The translations under genes were made by a program, and so were the position numbers. Source: Gammaproteobacteria bacterium (GTDB lineage Bacteria; Pseudomonadota; Gammaproteobacteria; Steroidobacterales; Steroidobacteraceae). Taken from it: a stretch of 60,906 nt of DNA. This document shows, piece after piece, positions 28,293-36,763 of this stretch. The notes below the pieces were generated by a model. It was not told the origin of the DNA and did not search any database. It saw only the letters and a program-made list of their open reading frames with translations. The stretch lies in contig JAQGOG010000122.1 in NCBI GenBank assembly GCA_028293765.1, forward strand, positions 1 through 60,906, given 5' to 3'. Positions within the stretch are counted from its first letter, which is position 1. Every line of letters starts with the position of its first letter.

Positions 28293-29063
28293 ATGTGTGC
28301 TACCGCCATGGCGCACGCGCAGATGACCTTGCGTGGCTTGAAGCTCGCCGCACAGTTTCTGACGCGCTTACCAGTGCCGCCCGTGGATGACTTCTCGTCG
28401 CTCGATCTGTCGCGCTCCGCTGCCTGGTTTCCGCTCGTCGGCGCGGTGGTGGGAGCCATCGTAGCGCTGCTTGTCTTTGCCTCTATTCATACAAGCGCGC
28501 CGCTTGCCGCGGTGCTGGGCGTGCTTGCATGGGTGTGGCTGACGGGCGCTCTCCATCTTGATGGTCTTGCAGACCTCGCGGATGCACTCGGGGCTTCGCA
28601 TCGCGATCCGCAACGGTTCCTTGCAGTGTTGGCTGATCCACACATCGGCACGTTCGGCGTCGTGAGCATAGTGCTGCTGTTGATGTTGAAAGCTGCGGCC
28701 CTTTCGATGTTGACGGCGGGCACGTTGTTCGCGCTACCCCTCGTTCTCGCGTGGGCGCGACTGGGCACGCTGGCCTGGAGCCGCTGGCTCAAGCCGTTGA
28801 AGGAGGGCCAGGGCGAGCGATTCGCGTGGCAGCTCCCCCTGAGCTGGATCGTCTTTTGGACGGTACTGCTGTTGGTCGTGAGCGCCCTGATTGCGCCTGC
28901 TCTGTGTCTCGCCCCCCTTGTCATTGCGGCCTGGGGCGCATGGCTCAAGGCACGTCTCGGCGGCATGACCGGTGACTGTCTCGGCGCCGGCGTCGAGGTG
29001 ACCGAAGCCGCACTGCTGCTGATGGTAGTGCTTACGTCAGGCGCAGTACCACACCTGCTGTAA
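28293..29063 (+). CDS. cobS: Adenosylcobinamide-GDP ribazoletransferase (cobalamin synthase)
   Basis: A roughly 256-residue inner-membrane enzyme joining adenosylcobinamide-GDP and alpha-ribazole(-P) in the last step of the nucleotide-loop assembly. It has six to seven helices, the conserved motif LHLDGLADLADAL and the C-terminal segment GGMTGDCLGAG. Possible starts are ATG at 28293, 28308 or 28323; the first has GGGA about 7 bases upstream. Its last codons (from 29038) lie in the first unit of a repeat ladder that extends into cobU. Confidence 0.93.
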   Translation: MCATAMAHAQMTLRGLKLAAQFLTRLPVPPVDDFSSLDLSRSAAWFPLVGAVVGAIVALLVFASIHTSAPLAAVLGVLAWVWLTGALHLDGLADLADALGASHRDPQRFLAVLADPHIGTFGVVSIVLLLMLKAAALSMLTAGTLFALPLVLAWARLGTLAWSRWLKPLKEGQGERFAWQLPLSWIVFWTVLLLVVSALIAPALCLAPLVIAAWGAWLKARLGGMTGDCLGAGVEVTEAALLLMVVLTSGAVPHLL

Positions 29064-29220
29064 GCAGGAATGCGTACGCCAGGCGCAACGCGACGCCTGC
29101 CGCAACGGGGATGGCCTACCGCAGGGCGCAACGCCGCGCCTGCTGCAACGAGAAAGACCCTACTTCAGGCGCAGTGCCAGGCCTGCCGTGACGAGGAATA
29201 CTTCGTCACAGGCGGCGGCG
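29038..29220. repeat. 42-44 bp repeat ladder across the cobS/cobU junction
   Basis: Units begin at 29038, 29080, 29122 and 29166, with a partial fifth at 29209 (steps 42, 42, 44, 43). Each starts CAGGCGCA or similar and has a CGCCTGC-like half, so each can form a small hairpin (for example CAGGCG with CGCCTG in unit 2). Read on the minus strand, each unit encodes a version of FLVTAGLALRL, the C terminus of CobU. Unit 1 lies in cobS, units 2-3 are intergenic, and units 4-5 are in cobU. Confidence 0.8.
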
Positions 29221-29750
29221 ACCATCTGGTTGAGCCGCCCATGTTCATCGCGGAACAGTCGCGAGGCAGCGTGTTCGGGCACCAGCCCAGTCCCGACTTC
29301 GTTGCTGACGATGATGAGCTCATTCGTGGCTGCGCGCAGGCTGGCGAGAAAGTCGTCGCGCTCCACTTGCCACCCAGCCAGATCCGGCCGCAAGTCGTCG
29401 CCGGCGCTGGTTGCCGTGGCTGCTGATGCAGACGCTACCGTCGTCGTGGCCGCCATTTCGGGCCGCGGCGGCCAAAGGCAGTTGGCTGTCCACAGTGTCA
29501 GGCAATCGACGAGCAGCAGCGTGTTCGTAGGGCTCTCATCGCGCAACGCGGCCCCAAGCCTGACAGGCTCTTCCCGCACCCGCCAGTGTTGCGGCCGTTC
29601 CTGCCGGTGAGCGGCAATGCGCGCAGACATCTCATCATCGGACGCGATCGCCGTGACGACACAACAGACGTTCCCGGAGCGCTCGCCGGCCCAGCGAGCG
29701 GCCAACGAGCTTTTCCCCGACCGCGCGCCACCGATCAAGAAAGTCTTCAT
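29160..29750 (-). CDS. cobU: Adenosylcobinamide kinase/guanylyltransferase
   Basis: A 196-residue bifunctional enzyme that phosphorylates adenosylcobinamide and adds GMP. The P-loop GGARSGKSSLA is at residues 7-17, and the family motifs VTAIASDDEM, HRQERP and LLVDCLTLW are present, together with the C-terminal SNEVGTGLVPE. A low-complexity Ala/Thr/Ser insertion (encoded at 29401-29455) interrupts the segment after LTLW. The ATG at 29750 overlaps the stop of the upstream hydrolase gene in ATGA, so translation is probably coupled. It is convergent with cobS rather than in the same operon. Confidence 0.94.
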   Translation of the reverse strand: MKTFLIGGARSGKSSLAARWAGERSGNVCCVVTAIASDDEMSARIAAHRQERPQHWRVREEPVRLGAALRDESPTNTLLLVDCLTLWTANCLWPPRPEMAATTTVASASAATATSAGDDLRPDLAGWQVERDDFLASLRAATNELIIVSNEVGTGLVPEHAASRLFRDEHGRLNQMVAAACDEVFLVTAGLALRLK

Positions 29751-30661
29751 GCCGCCGATGATACGCAATCGTGCTCGAATTCGACGATGTGGCGCGCGAC
29801 AGCTTCCGGGTCTTCGTGATGCATCATGTGACCCGCCTCCGGAATGACGACGCTACGCAGGTCCTTGAACAACAGCCGCAGTTGCTCGTCCGTCATGCGC
29901 CCGCGATGCTCCGAACGCCCGCCCGTGACCAACAGCATCGGGATCTCGAGGCGTGCCCAGCAGGCTTCCGCTTCCTCGCGCCGGTAGAGCACCGGGTTGA
30001 CGAGGCGGTGGCGCGGGTCGAACCGCAAGCGCACCTCCCTGTCTCGTGTCGGCCCGTTCTGACCTGAATCGTCAGCCACCGGCCGACTCCATGCGCCGGC
30101 GACGAACTCCGCGCGATCCTGTCGCAGGCGTGGGTTGCGCATCTTGAGAATGGCTACCAACTGCGCGAGCGACTCGTAGCGGCCCTCGCGATGCGGCTGT
30201 CGAAGCTCATCGAGCCACTGCGCATAGCGTTTCGGTGCTTCTTCGGGCGGGTTACGCGCGAGGCCGAGCCCTTCGAGATTCACGAGCCATTCGAGCCGCT
30301 GCGGACGGACGCCGCCATACATTTTTGCGACGTTGGCTCCCATGCTGTGGCCGACGACCCTGGCCCGGCTTTGCGGCACGAGGGTGTCCAGGAGCACTTC
30401 GAGGTCCGCGAAGTAGTCGGGAAACCAGTAGCCTCCGAGTGCCCACTCGCTGTCTCCGAAGCCGCGCCAGTCGGGGGCGACGCAGGTCCATGAGGGCGGC
30501 AGACAATCCACCAGAAATTGCCACGTGGCGCCGCAGTCCAGAAATCCATGGAGGAGGACAATGGGCGTGCTCGTGCGCTCGCCCCACCACGTCAGGCGGT
30601 GTCGCAGGCCGCGTACCGTGATCTCTTCCTCCCACGGCCGACGGCGGGGCTCATAACTCAT
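29747..30661 (-). CDS. Alpha/beta hydrolase
   Basis: A 304-residue hydrolase with the elbow GHSMG, oxyanion motif LLHGFLDCGATW, the PDWRGFGDS loop and a catalytic His in EAGHMMHHEDPE; the triad is complete. It resembles epoxide hydrolase/haloalkane dehalogenase-like esterases, but the substrate is not evident. GGAG lies 7 bases before the ATG. It is translationally coupled to cobU by a 4-base overlap, which hints at a role near cobalamin metabolism, though no known step needs a hydrolase of this kind. Confidence 0.85.
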   Translation of the reverse strand: MSYEPRRRPWEEEITVRGLRHRLTWWGERTSTPIVLLHGFLDCGATWQFLVDCLPPSWTCVAPDWRGFGDSEWALGGYWFPDYFADLEVLLDTLVPQSRARVVGHSMGANVAKMYGGVRPQRLEWLVNLEGLGLARNPPEEAPKRYAQWLDELRQPHREGRYESLAQLVAILKMRNPRLRQDRAEFVAGAWSRPVADDSGQNGPTRDREVRLRFDPRHRLVNPVLYRREEAEACWARLEIPMLLVTGGRSEHRGRMTDEQLRLLFKDLRSVVIPEAGHMMHHEDPEAVARHIVEFEHDCVSSAA

Positions 30662-30867
30662 CGCATTTCTCCAGCCGGAGTTGCCACTCCCGAAGCGGCT
30701 CGATGGCGGCGGTGGCTAACTGCCAACCGGGCGGCTTCGAAGCGGCCCGGTGCAGTTTCCCCGCTGGCGCAAGACATTTGCGCCATTCCGGACCGCCCCG
30801 TCATAATCCGAACCAGGCGCGGTGGCCCCCGTACCGCGACTCAGACAGGCTCCCAGGAGCTCCCGCC

Positions 30868-31254
30868 ATGAACGAGCCGAATCCCGCAGAGCCATCCGTT
30901 CCGGGTACGCCCCCGACACAGGATGAGCGGACATGGGCAATGATCGCGCATCTTGCGGCGTTCGTGGGCCTCGTGCTGCCGCTTGCCGGCAACATCATCG
31001 GACCCCTCGTCGTCTGGCTCACGCGCCGTGACACCTCTGCCTTCGTCGCGACCGAAGCGAAGGAAGCGCTGAATTTCAACATCTCGGTGGCACTCGCCGC
31101 GGTTGTCTGCTGGCTGCTCACGCTCGTGACCGTCGGTATCCTGCTGGGAGCGGTACTTTTCGTCATTTGGCTTGTGATGACGATCATCGCCGCGATCAAG
31201 GCGAGTGAAGGGATCGCCTACCGCTACCCCGTTTCGCTTCGGCTCGTGAAGTAA
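30868..31254 (+). CDS. DUF4870 small membrane protein
   Basis: A 128-residue protein: a Pro-rich N terminus, the motif TWAMIAHLAAFVGLVLPLAG, and three helices with the family pattern EAKEALNFNISV between the second and third. This matches DUF4870 (Tic20-like fold). The function is unknown. An AGGAG ribosome site lies 8 bases before the ATG. It is monocistronic, divergent from the hydrolase-cobU operon. Confidence 0.88.
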   Translation: MNEPNPAEPSVPGTPPTQDERTWAMIAHLAAFVGLVLPLAGNIIGPLVVWLTRRDTSAFVATEAKEALNFNISVALAAVVCWLLTLVTVGILLGAVLFVIWLVMTIIAAIKASEGIAYRYPVSLRLVK

Positions 31255-31284
31255 CCCGCGAACGACTTGCCCCTGCGTGCCGAG

Positions 31285-31302
31285 CCGGCGTGATGGCGCC
31301 GG
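31285..31302. terminator. Hairpin between convergent genes
   Basis: CCGGCG at 31285-31290 pairs with CGCCGG at 31297-31302 around a 6-base loop, in the 77-base gap between the convergent DUF4870 and DUF885 genes. No T-tract is present, so termination activity is uncertain. Confidence 0.35.
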
Positions 31303-31331
31303 TGACCTCGTGGCGACGCGCTGACAGCACG

Positions 31332-33182
31332 TTATTGAATCGGCAGATCCAACGTCAGTTCGCGCGCATAACGCACGGGTGGTGAGCCGAACGATAACAC
31401 GGTGTCGTGATAGCGCTTGAGCGTAAAGCTTTTGCCCCATTTCATCCGGGCCTCTTCGCGCAGGGCAACATGCTCCTGCACTCCCACGAAGTAAGTGGGC
31501 AATTGCGCCGCCGTGAGCTGGGCCCGCACCCATTTCGCGGCCGCCTCGCGCTCTTCCTGAAAAGTATCGCGGGTCATCAGCCGCAGCGCATCCTCGCGGG
31601 AAATGCCGTCCACGTGCACCGCCTGATCGAGGATTGCGTTGCCGATACTGCGCAGATACCACTTGAGCTGAATGAGATGCATGAGGGGGTCGCCGCCAAG
31701 GAAGCCCTGCTCCACCATCAGCCGTTCGGTATAGACAGCCCACCCCTCGATGAACGTGCCCGACGCAAGCACCGCGCGCAGTGGCGAATGGTAGCGGTTC
31801 GAATGCATGAGCTGCAGATAGTGCCCCGGCATCGCCTCGTGAATGGTGAGGTTTTCGATGGAGCGGGTGTTGTATTCGCGCAGGAACGACTTCACCTGCG
31901 CGTCGCTCCAATCGGCGGGGATCGGCGAGATGACGTAGAAAGTCTTTTGCCCCCGATCCAGCGGGCCGGGCGAATCACAGTAGGCCAGCGCGACACCGCG
32001 CTGGAACTCCGGCATGGGAATGATTTCGAGCGGATCGTCGTACAGCGTCACGAAATCGGCCGCGCGCACGAAGCTCGTCGCCTGCTCGAATGCGTGGCGG
32101 GCGGTGTCGAACACCTGGTCGCGGGCCGGTTGCTGCTCGTAGGCTAGCTCGAGAGCCGCGGCAATCGCCGCCTGTTGCTCATCCGCGCTCGGAGCCGGCG
32201 GTAGGGGCGGGGCGTCGGGACGGCTCTGCAGTAAGCCGCGAGCGATGTTGTACATGTCCGCGCGCGTGCGCACGAGTTCGGCTTGCGCGCGCGTCCGAAT
32301 CTCTTCCCGCGACAACGGCGAGTCGAGTGCGAAGCGCAGCTTGGCATCGTAAAGCGCCGCTCCGAGGCGAAAGTCGCCCTTCGCCTCCGGCAGGAGCCGC
32401 TTCTCCAACCAAATCTGGTGCTGAGCGACTGCGGTGTGCGCATGGGCGATCGCGCTTCTGAGCTTGGCCTGCTCCGCTTCCGGAAGCGCGCCGAGCTGTG
32501 GAATGACGAGCTGATCGAGCAGCGTCAGCACGCCGGTGTTCTGTTTGACGGCGGTCTCCGCATGAATTCTCGGCACCCGCGCGGGATCGAGAGCTTCGCG
32601 CACCTGCGCGAGGAACCGCGGCAGTTCCGTGAGGCGCGCGCCGACATTACGCAGCCTCTCCGGCAATGGCGCGAAGTCGCGCGCCATGAGCAGATAAACG
32701 CCGTTGCCCGCGAGCTCCGTGTAGATGAGCGGGTTCCAGCGCCATTCGGCGAGTTCTTCGACGCGCCAGATCTGATATCCGAGCTCGCTCGCCAGCAGAC
32801 GCGCGTCGACCTGGTTTGCTCTCGAGAGTTGCGTGCTATCCAGTCCCTGCATCTGCGCGAGCAATTCGCGCGCGAGGGCCACACGCCTGCCGTATCCGGC
32901 AGCGCTGACATCATCCAGTGCGCCATCGAAGCGATGATCGCCGAGTGCTGTGGCATTGACGGGCGTCAGCGCCACCATCTCATCCAGATAGCGCGTTGAA
33001 ATACTTTCGAAAGTCATGTCGGCCGCCGTGGGCGCCCGAGGCGCTGCTGGTACGGGAGGAGTCGATGCACACCCCGCGAGACCCGCGATGGCGGCAATGA
33101 TGCAAATCGCGGCGTGTGCAGCGGCGTGCGCAGCGGCGTGCGCGCTGGCGCTGACACGCCGCTTACTTCTGATGTTGTTCAT
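31332..33182 (-). CDS. DUF885 lipoprotein, predicted metallopeptidase
   Basis: A 616-residue exported protein. A lipobox GLAGC ends the signal peptide near residue 38. The DUF885 domain fills the rest, with the metal-site motif TIHEAMPGHYLQ and the downstream EGWAVYTE, both conserved in this peptidase-like family. The substrate is unknown. Just before the hydrophobic core the signal peptide contains three AHAA-like repeats encoded by a 12-base tandem repeat (33111-33146). A GGGGGA ribosome site stands 8 bases before the ATG at 33182; a longer frame from 33248 is rejected. Confidence 0.87.
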   Translation of the reverse strand: MNNIRSKRRVSASAHAAAHAAAHAAICIIAAIAGLAGCASTPPVPAAPRAPTAADMTFESISTRYLDEMVALTPVNATALGDHRFDGALDDVSAAGYGRRVALARELLAQMQGLDSTQLSRANQVDARLLASELGYQIWRVEELAEWRWNPLIYTELAGNGVYLLMARDFAPLPERLRNVGARLTELPRFLAQVREALDPARVPRIHAETAVKQNTGVLTLLDQLVIPQLGALPEAEQAKLRSAIAHAHTAVAQHQIWLEKRLLPEAKGDFRLGAALYDAKLRFALDSPLSREEIRTRAQAELVRTRADMYNIARGLLQSRPDAPPLPPAPSADEQQAAIAAALELAYEQQPARDQVFDTARHAFEQATSFVRAADFVTLYDDPLEIIPMPEFQRGVALAYCDSPGPLDRGQKTFYVISPIPADWSDAQVKSFLREYNTRSIENLTIHEAMPGHYLQLMHSNRYHSPLRAVLASGTFIEGWAVYTERLMVEQGFLGGDPLMHLIQLKWYLRSIGNAILDQAVHVDGISREDALRLMTRDTFQEEREAAAKWVRAQLTAAQLPTYFVGVQEHVALREEARMKWGKSFTLKRYHDTVLSFGSPPVRYARELTLDLPIQ

Positions 33183-33421
33183 CCGGCAGATCCCCCTTGC
33201 AAGGTCGTTCCTTGCAAGGCCCCCATGATGACCAAGACCGCGATGCATGTGAAGCGCGGCCGAGTTCAGGCGTGCTCCCCGAGTTGCAGGTCGGCAGTGC
33301 AGGACCCCCGGAGAGGGTGCCGGACGTGAACTTTTGTACCTCGCGACGGCATGCGGCCCGAGGCTGGAGCGCTAACGTCGAAAATCTCACTGCAGTGGCT
33401 CTGCTAAGCTCCCCCGCAAGA

Positions 33422-34633
33422 ATGTCGAACCCTCTCGCAGTCCTGCGTTACCGCGGCTACGCGGCGTACGCAGCGGCTAGATTTAGCACGACGCTGTGCT
33501 GGCAGATGTTGAGCGTCGCCGTCGGCTGGCAGGTGTACGCGCTTACGCGCAATCCGCTGGACCTCGGCTACCTGGGCCTCGTGCAGTTCCTGCCGTTCGT
33601 GCTGCTCGTATTGCCGGGAGGGCATGTCGCCGACCATGCCGACCGTCGGCTCATTCTGATCGTGGCTTACGGAGTGTCCGCGGTTTGTGCCGGCGCCCTG
33701 GCATGGCTTGCGTTCACGGGGCTGCCGGGCGTGTGGCCGATCTTCGCCGCCATGACCGTCTTCGGCGCTGGCCGCGCGTTCTGGATGCCTGCAGGCCAGG
33801 CGATGACGCCGAACCTCGTCCCCGTGGAAGCGTTTCCGAGTGCCGTGGCGCTCAACTCGATGCTCTTCGAGGCGGGCGTGATCGCAGGACCTGCGCTCGG
33901 GGGTGTGCTGTATCTGATCGGCCCTTCAGTCGTGTACTGCACGGTAGTGGCAATGCTCATTCTCACGGTTGCACTGATCGCCTCCATCAGGCCGGTACGT
34001 GCCCGGGAAGCGGAAGAGTCATCGCAGCCGACTGAACTGCTCGACGGACTGCGATATGTTCTGCACCGGCGGGCGCTCCTGGGTGCCATATCGTTGGATT
34101 TGTTCGGCGTGCTGTTTGGTGGCGCGGCCGCACTGCTGCCCGCTTACGCGCGGGACGTATTGCATGTCGGGCCCGCAGGGCTAGGCCTCTTGCGAAGTGC
34201 CACCGGCGTCGGTGCCACCGTGACTGCCATCCTCCTCGTGGTCTCGCCCATCGAGCGTCATGTCGGCCGTTGGATGTTCGCCGGCGTGGCCTTGTTCGGT
34301 GCCTCGACAATCGTCTTCGGACTGTCACGAAGCTTTCCCGTGTCGCTGCTCGCGCTCACTCTGCTTGGCGCGGGCGACATGGTCAGCGTCTATATCAGGC
34401 ACGTTCTCATCCAACTCGAAACGCCCGATGCAATCCGCGGGCGTGTGAGCGCCGTGGCCTCGATGTTCGTCGGCGCCTCGAATGAGCTCGGCGAATTCGA
34501 ATCCGGCGTCATGGCGCGTTGGCTCGGCCTGGTCCGCTCCGTCGTGCTGGGAGGCGTAGCTACGCTGGTCGTTGTGGGGTCGTACCTGAAGCTGTTTCCG
34601 GAGCTGCGGCTCATGGACCGCTTCAAGCGGTAG
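33422..34633 (+). CDS. MFS permease (EntS/MFS_3 type)
   Basis: A 403-residue inner-membrane protein with about 12 helices, beginning LRYRGYAAYAAARFSTTL and containing the motif GHVADHADRR after helix 2 (the MFS motif A, G-x-x-x-D-x-x-x-R-R). It fits the MFS_3 group, which includes siderophore exporters such as EntS. The substrate is unknown. It is divergent from the DUF885 gene with 239 bases between starts. Confidence 0.88.
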   Translation: MSNPLAVLRYRGYAAYAAARFSTTLCWQMLSVAVGWQVYALTRNPLDLGYLGLVQFLPFVLLVLPGGHVADHADRRLILIVAYGVSAVCAGALAWLAFTGLPGVWPIFAAMTVFGAGRAFWMPAGQAMTPNLVPVEAFPSAVALNSMLFEAGVIAGPALGGVLYLIGPSVVYCTVVAMLILTVALIASIRPVRAREAEESSQPTELLDGLRYVLHRRALLGAISLDLFGVLFGGAAALLPAYARDVLHVGPAGLGLLRSATGVGATVTAILLVVSPIERHVGRWMFAGVALFGASTIVFGLSRSFPVSLLALTLLGAGDMVSVYIRHVLIQLETPDAIRGRVSAVASMFVGASNELGEFESGVMARWLGLVRSVVLGGVATLVVVGSYLKLFPELRLMDRFKR

Positions 34634-34764
34634 CGGAGTTTTCCCCGGAGGCGCGACCTGTGGAGTCCTATGGACGCCGGGAGAGGCTCGGTCCGACCCT
34701 ACGTCGGAGCCCTCGGCGCGACAGGACGTAGCCCCCCTGACAGCCGCCGCTCTTACCTTTCAGG

Positions 34765-34780
34765 CTGTATGGGCGTACAG
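34765..34780 (+). promoter_or_regulatory. LexA-like box
   Basis: CTGTATGGGCGTACAG matches the enterobacterial LexA pattern CTGT-N8-ACAG exactly and has dyad symmetry (CTGTA/TACAG). It ends 4 bases before the annotated ATG of the radical SAM gene. If transcription starts within or downstream of it, the true start codon may be internal or the message leaderless. Confidence 0.45.
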
Positions 34781-34784
34781 TATC

Positions 34785-35876
34785 ATGATGAGCCGCACGA
34801 CCATCGGACGCATAGCGTTCAAGGGCAGGGGAGCTCTTTCAAACCCCGCGGGCCGCTTCGAGCACCAGAATCTCGAAACGGTCGATGACGGCTGGTACGT
34901 CGAAGAGCAGCCCGACAGCATCGCGACCACCCTCGAGCCGGATCGCGCCCGGGGCATCATTACCACCAATGACTCACCCGACATCCCCTTCGAGTACTCG
35001 ATCAACCCCTACAGGGGCTGCGAACATGGCTGCATCTACTGTTATGCCCGCCCTTCCCACGCTTACATGGGTCTCTCGGCTGGCATCGATTTCGAGACAC
35101 GGCTGTTCTACAAAGCCGATGCCGCGAAGGTGCTCGAGGAGGAGCTCGCGCGGCCCGGCTACGTATGTAAACCCATCACTGTCGGCGCGAACACCGATCC
35201 TTACCAGCCCGTCGAGCGCCACATGCTCGTCACCCGCTCGGTGCTCGAAGTGCTGGCCCGGACCCGGCATCCCGTCTCGATCATCAGCAAGAGTGCCCTC
35301 GTCCTGCGTGATCTCGATCTTTTGACCGATTTAGCCCGAGATGACCTCGTCAGTGTCGCGATCAGCATTACCACTCTGAGCGCGGAGACTAAACGCTCGC
35401 TTGAGCCACGCACCGCCTCTCCGCAGGCGAGGCTCAGAGCCGTACGTGAGCTGAACGCGGCGGGTGTCCCTACCGGCGTGATGGTTGCCCCGGTGATCCC
35501 CGCCATTACCGATCACGAGATGGAGGCCATCCTCGAGGCCGCCACAGCTGCCGGCGCTCGCTGGGCGGGCTACGTTCTGGTGAGGCTGCCCTACGAAATC
35601 AAGGACCTCTTCCGGGACTGGCTGACGGAGCACTTCCCGGATCGCGCCGCTCACGTGATGTCCCTGATTCGCGATATGCGTGGCGGTCGCGACAACGATC
35701 CGCGCTTCGGCTCCCGGATGCGCGGCACCGGTCCGATTGCCGAGTTGCTGCGCAATCGGTTCAAGCTTGCCTGCAAGCGCCTGAATCTCAATTCCGGCAG
35801 CCGTGAGATCCCGCAGCACACGCATCTGTTCCGGCCGCCCATCGTGGCAGGCTCACAGCTTGACTTGGGCTTTTAA
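34785..35876 (+). CDS. PA0069-family radical SAM protein
   Basis: A 363-residue radical SAM protein. The cluster motif is CEHGCIYC (C-x3-C-x2-C, residues about 81-88), preceded by INPYRGC, as in PA0069/SplB-like proteins related to spore photoproduct lyase. The C terminus RPPIVAGSQLDLGF is typical. The reaction is unknown; the kinship with DNA-lesion lyases and a LexA-like box at its start suggest a DNA-damage role. ATG codons occur at 34785 and 34788, with no clear ribosome site. Confidence 0.88.
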   Translation: MMSRTTIGRIAFKGRGALSNPAGRFEHQNLETVDDGWYVEEQPDSIATTLEPDRARGIITTNDSPDIPFEYSINPYRGCEHGCIYCYARPSHAYMGLSAGIDFETRLFYKADAAKVLEEELARPGYVCKPITVGANTDPYQPVERHMLVTRSVLEVLARTRHPVSIISKSALVLRDLDLLTDLARDDLVSVAISITTLSAETKRSLEPRTASPQARLRAVRELNAAGVPTGVMVAPVIPAITDHEMEAILEAATAAGARWAGYVLVRLPYEIKDLFRDWLTEHFPDRAAHVMSLIRDMRGGRDNDPRFGSRMRGTGPIAELLRNRFKLACKRLNLNSGSREIPQHTHLFRPPIVAGSQLDLGF

Positions 35877-36059
35877 GAGAAGCTCGCCGCGCCACAAGGC
35901 TCGACTCGCTTCCCTTGAAGGCAAAAATTCCGGCGCGCATAACTGCGACCTGCGCCATCCTCGAGGCGAGCCTCGGTGGGTGCCCACGGGGCAGGCTGCA
36001 CGCTGGTGAGATTTATCGTATGGGATCAAAGACCTGCTCCGGAAGGTACTGGGAGTGCG

Positions 36060-36105
36060 GGAACCGAAAATACGACCTGGAGTCATAGCCTTGGAAAGCG
36101 GGAGG
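36060..36105 (+). promoter_or_regulatory. ECF-like promoter and ribosome site ahead of the kinase cluster
   Basis: GGAACC (36060-36065), a 17-base spacer and TCATA (36083-36087) resemble an ECF sigma promoter. GGGAGGA (36100-36106) is a good ribosome site 7 bases before the first gene. The promoter call is tentative. Confidence 0.3.
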
Positions 36106-36112
36106 AACAAAG

Positions 36113-36676
36113 ATGCGCGCGCCACTGAGTTTGCCCTTGCTCGTAGCCGCGCTGCTCGCGGCAAGCGGTTGCGCGTCGACGCCGTCGGCGCCACCCGCCG
36201 CACCGTCGCAGTCGAAACCTTCTGCCTTACAGAACTGCACACCGCAGTCGTCCCTTGAGACATCTTCAGCGGCCGCCACGGCCACCGCGGGCGGCCGGGC
36301 GGCCCCGCAGCCGACCGCTGCGCCTGTGCCGACCCAGACCGCAGCGCAGCGTCGCGCGCTGATCGATAAGCGCCTGACCGACCTGCGCCGCTCTTTGATC
36401 GCCGCCGGCAACCGATCGCCCGCTCGCGCAGACCCATCGAACGGCGATGGCAATACATCGCTCTATCCGGCGAGCCTGACGCTTCCAGCCCCGCGCCCCC
36501 CTGCCACCGCCAAGCCCGGTAACGGTGCGGCGGCGAAGGAGATGCCCACCCGCAGCGGCGACGACATAGTGTCCCGTCGATTGCGTAAGGCGGCCGAGCA
36601 GGAGAGAGAGCCCGGACTGAAACAGAAACTGTGGCGGGAATACATCGATTACAGGCAAAACGCGCAAGGAAAGTGA
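36113..36676 (+). CDS. Lipoprotein, first gene of the kinase/VWA cluster
   Basis: A 187-residue exported protein with lipobox AASGC (Cys at 20). A Pro/Ala/Ser-rich linker (25-75) precedes a basic helix (LIDKRLTDLRRSLI, near 85) and a C-terminal charged segment ending EYIDYRQNAQGK. No family is recognised. It opens a same-strand array of seven genes and probably anchors a partner in the periplasm or outer membrane. Confidence 0.75.
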   Translation: MRAPLSLPLLVAALLAASGCASTPSAPPAAPSQSKPSALQNCTPQSSLETSSAAATATAGGRAAPQPTAAPVPTQTAAQRRALIDKRLTDLRRSLIAAGNRSPARADPSNGDGNTSLYPASLTLPAPRPPATAKPGNGAAAKEMPTRSGDDIVSRRLRKAAEQEREPGLKQKLWREYIDYRQNAQGK

Positions 36677-36763
36677 TGCGCATTGCGGTCGCGAGGCGGC
36701 CCCGTGCCGGCGACGGGCGCGAAGCTTGCTTAGCAGTAAGGGTTAAGGGACAACGAAACCCAA

